7,655 nucleotides of DNA from an uncultured Selenomonadaceae bacterium. Its GTDB lineage: Bacteria > Bacillota > Negativicutes > Selenomonadales > Selenomonadaceae. A program made the position numbers and the translations under genes. The stretch is from contig CAJODU010000101.1 in the NCBI GenBank assembly GCA_905233325.1, positions 1 through 7,655 of the forward strand, in the 5' to 3' direction. The notes under the pieces were generated by a model. That model was given only the letters and a program-made list of their open reading frames with translations. It was not told the origin of the DNA and made no database searches. Shown here piece after piece: positions 7,201 through 7,655 of the stretch; within the stretch, counting starts at the first letter, position 1; each line of letters starts with the position of its first letter.

Positions 7201-7655
7201 GTAGAGAAGATCGAAAAGGAAAAGCCGAAATCCGAATCCTACAGAGTCAGCTTTGTTGCTCCTGATGCCAGGATTCTTGTGGTTGATGATAATGAGATGA
7301 ATTTGCTCGTTGCGACAAGCCTTCTCAAGGTGACACAGATACAGGTTGACACTGCCATGAGCGGTACGTCCGCCCTCAAGAAAATGGCGGATACTAAATA
7401 CGATGTGATATTCCTTGATCAGATGATGCCCGAACTTGACGGTATTCAGACTCTTAAACTCGCCAAGGAAATGGACGAGAATAAATCAAAAGATGCACCG
7501 ATGATAGCTCTGACGGCAAATGCCATCTCCGGTGCAAGGGAAATGTTCTTGAAAGAGGGCTTTAATGACTACCTCAGCAAGCCGATTGACGCTGCTGCCC
7601 TCGAAAAAATGCTGATGGAATATCTGCCGAAAAACAAGCTGCAAGAGCCGCCGGA
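4291..7655 (+). CDS. Tandem two-sensor hybrid histidine kinase (3' end beyond the window)
   Basis: One frame runs from ATG 4291 to the window edge with no stop (1121 complete codons). Domain order: TM (about 20-45); dCache_1 (46-290) with Tyr136, Arg141, Trp143, Tyr144 and Asp186 in the pattern of amino-acid-binding dCache domains; TM (291-312); HisKA-like segment with H-box SNLSHDLREPLNKI (His335) and no N, G1 or G2 boxes; TM (411-432); second dCache (433-672) with Arg525, Trp527 and Tyr528; TM (about 673-695). A complete kinase follows: HisKA His732 in SHEIRTPINAVIG, N-box NFLTNAVKY (845-853), G1 KDSGIGI (891-897), G2 GTGLGL (922-927). A receiver (about 993-1112) carries Asp1043, Thr1075 and Lys1097. 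An HPt domain may follow off the edge, as in the paralogue. Only one ATPase domain serves two HisKA helices, so trans or intramolecular phosphorylation of His335 is possible, or it may act only in dimerisation. The protein probably integrates two extracellular ligands. The double-unit architecture is clear, but the ligands and output are inferred or unknown. Confidence 0.9.
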   Translation, partial: MIEKIKGYITVLRKGTKSDFYIIAGITLLFLAIIITNVHLVLNMITNQTEEIGQMELENIRSSLQEDLTDAENTTLRISLEAEQMIKAGTSRANLAPYFERQSRIQHSDFKEACIDVYIAGRDWAIIPGFNIPANYHPPERIWYKGAVNNPGKVYITDPYLDARTGEMCYTTSIALSDGQTVVAMDFNFINTQKLIQEMIDGEGRFALIATANGKIISCNDMSLIGENVSKKLPEYEGILSRVVNETEHKNFSVTLSDGDHTIFSNHTNNGWYLILSIDETILYKDSHRQMIGSTLFSLFMLIIIVMFYLSGIKNKLEAEEAVRAKEEFLSNLSHDLREPLNKIISLSHETDESKKANSSIQIRESAQQLSGMLDDLFTFSSLISKEKEKVYQPEELIKMSKSNKNLRKGIVAILIAAMICSLGIYISTVIELANLKMNRAVDTYQYQLSNWLAREKSILSMFTNYISERPEIMNNYPAAVKWLNDIAKHYPEISACYMANPYKNPTVIMNTGWQGPPGWHVEERRWYIDTEKSSSGFNISTPYYDDQTGLYCVTLSQIIYGKRGEFLGIFAIDFYLDSLIKILSDSYNKHRYAFLIDKNGNIINHPNINYQMSATHMTNVKETKYLDSYMEGDLSRFNDYNDTLSVCLAKKNDTSDFTVVVVNSCLSIYGDIFSLSAFLFLLFVLCIILIDLLIDRLFEWQDSVNDQLKKAINAAVSAGKAKSQFFAQMSHEIRTPINAVIGMNEMILRESRDPAVINYSQNAAAAGESLLSLINDILDFSKLESDKMELVEENYHLDDLIKNLINMIKFRAEKKNLDFKVKVNEDVPNELFGDSVRIRQVVVNFLTNAVKYTKVGGVVFSVDMDLGIDDENGESAGRQMGEILLKFSVKDSGIGIRDEDKSKLFKDFERFDAKQNKNIEGTGLGLAITAKLVKMMRGKIEVESVYGEGSTFTVLVPQKVINRKGVGKFVEKIEKEKPKSESYRVSFVAPDARILVVDDNEMNLLVATSLLKVTQIQVDTAMSGTSALKKMADTKYDVIFLDQMMPELDGIQTLKLAKEMDENKSKDAPMIALTANAISGAREMFLKEGFNDYLSKPIDAAALEKMLMEYLPKNKLQEPP
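6454..7653 (+). repeat. Paralogous kinase-receiver repeat, copy B
   Basis: This is the second copy of the HisKA-HATPase-receiver module, in the tandem kinase gene. It aligns with 2224-3423 without net gaps. Identical blocks include 6484-6506, 7276-7302 and 7411-7431. The most divergent part is the segment before the G1 box (about 6860-6950), where the protein sequence is unrelated but of equal length. Confidence 0.8.

Overview
The window looks like part of a signal-transduction operon from a low-to-mid-GC Bacillota bacterium. The organism is inferred from three things: A+T-rich intergenic DNA, a SigA-type promoter, and a membrane-anchored BMP-family binding protein next to large Cache-type hybrid kinases. 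Clostridia or Negativicutes would fit, but the exact lineage cannot be fixed from the sequence. All supported genes are on the + strand, very tightly packed, and probably form one transcription unit.

Layout. Bases 1-153 are an A+T-rich leader with a near-consensus SigA-type promoter (TTGAAA, 17 bp, TATAAT). Bases 154-1263 encode a BMP/PnrA-like ligand-binding protein held in the membrane by an N-terminal helix, with no lipobox cysteine. Its stop codon overlaps the start of the next gene. Bases 1256-4275 encode a hybrid histidine kinase (TM, Cache-like sensor, TM, HisKA, HATPase, receiver, HPt, then a degenerate HPt-like tail). It is split into two overlapping frames (1256-2029 and 2011-4275) by what looks like a one-base loss in a T run near 1930-1932. 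Restoring the frame gives about 1006 residues. After a 15-base gap, a third reading frame opens at 4291 and runs without a stop to the window edge (over 1121 codons).

The third gene is the most unusual item. It encodes two receptor kinase units in one chain: TM-dCache-TM-HisKA with no ATPase domain, followed directly by TM-dCache-TM-HisKA-HATPase-receiver. The first unit stops aligning with a normal kinase exactly where its HATPase domain should begin, and the next residue is a methionine that looks like the natural start of the second unit. The first dCache domain carries the Tyr/Arg/Trp/Tyr/Asp pattern of amino-acid-binding dCache_1 domains. The second carries a variant of it.

Working model (inference): the BMP-like protein and three extracytoplasmic Cache-type sensors detect small molecules. 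The kinases then pass phosphate His-Asp-His through their own receiver and HPt domains to an output regulator that is not in this window. No transporter permease, DNA-binding regulator, RNA gene, mobile element or CRISPR array was seen.
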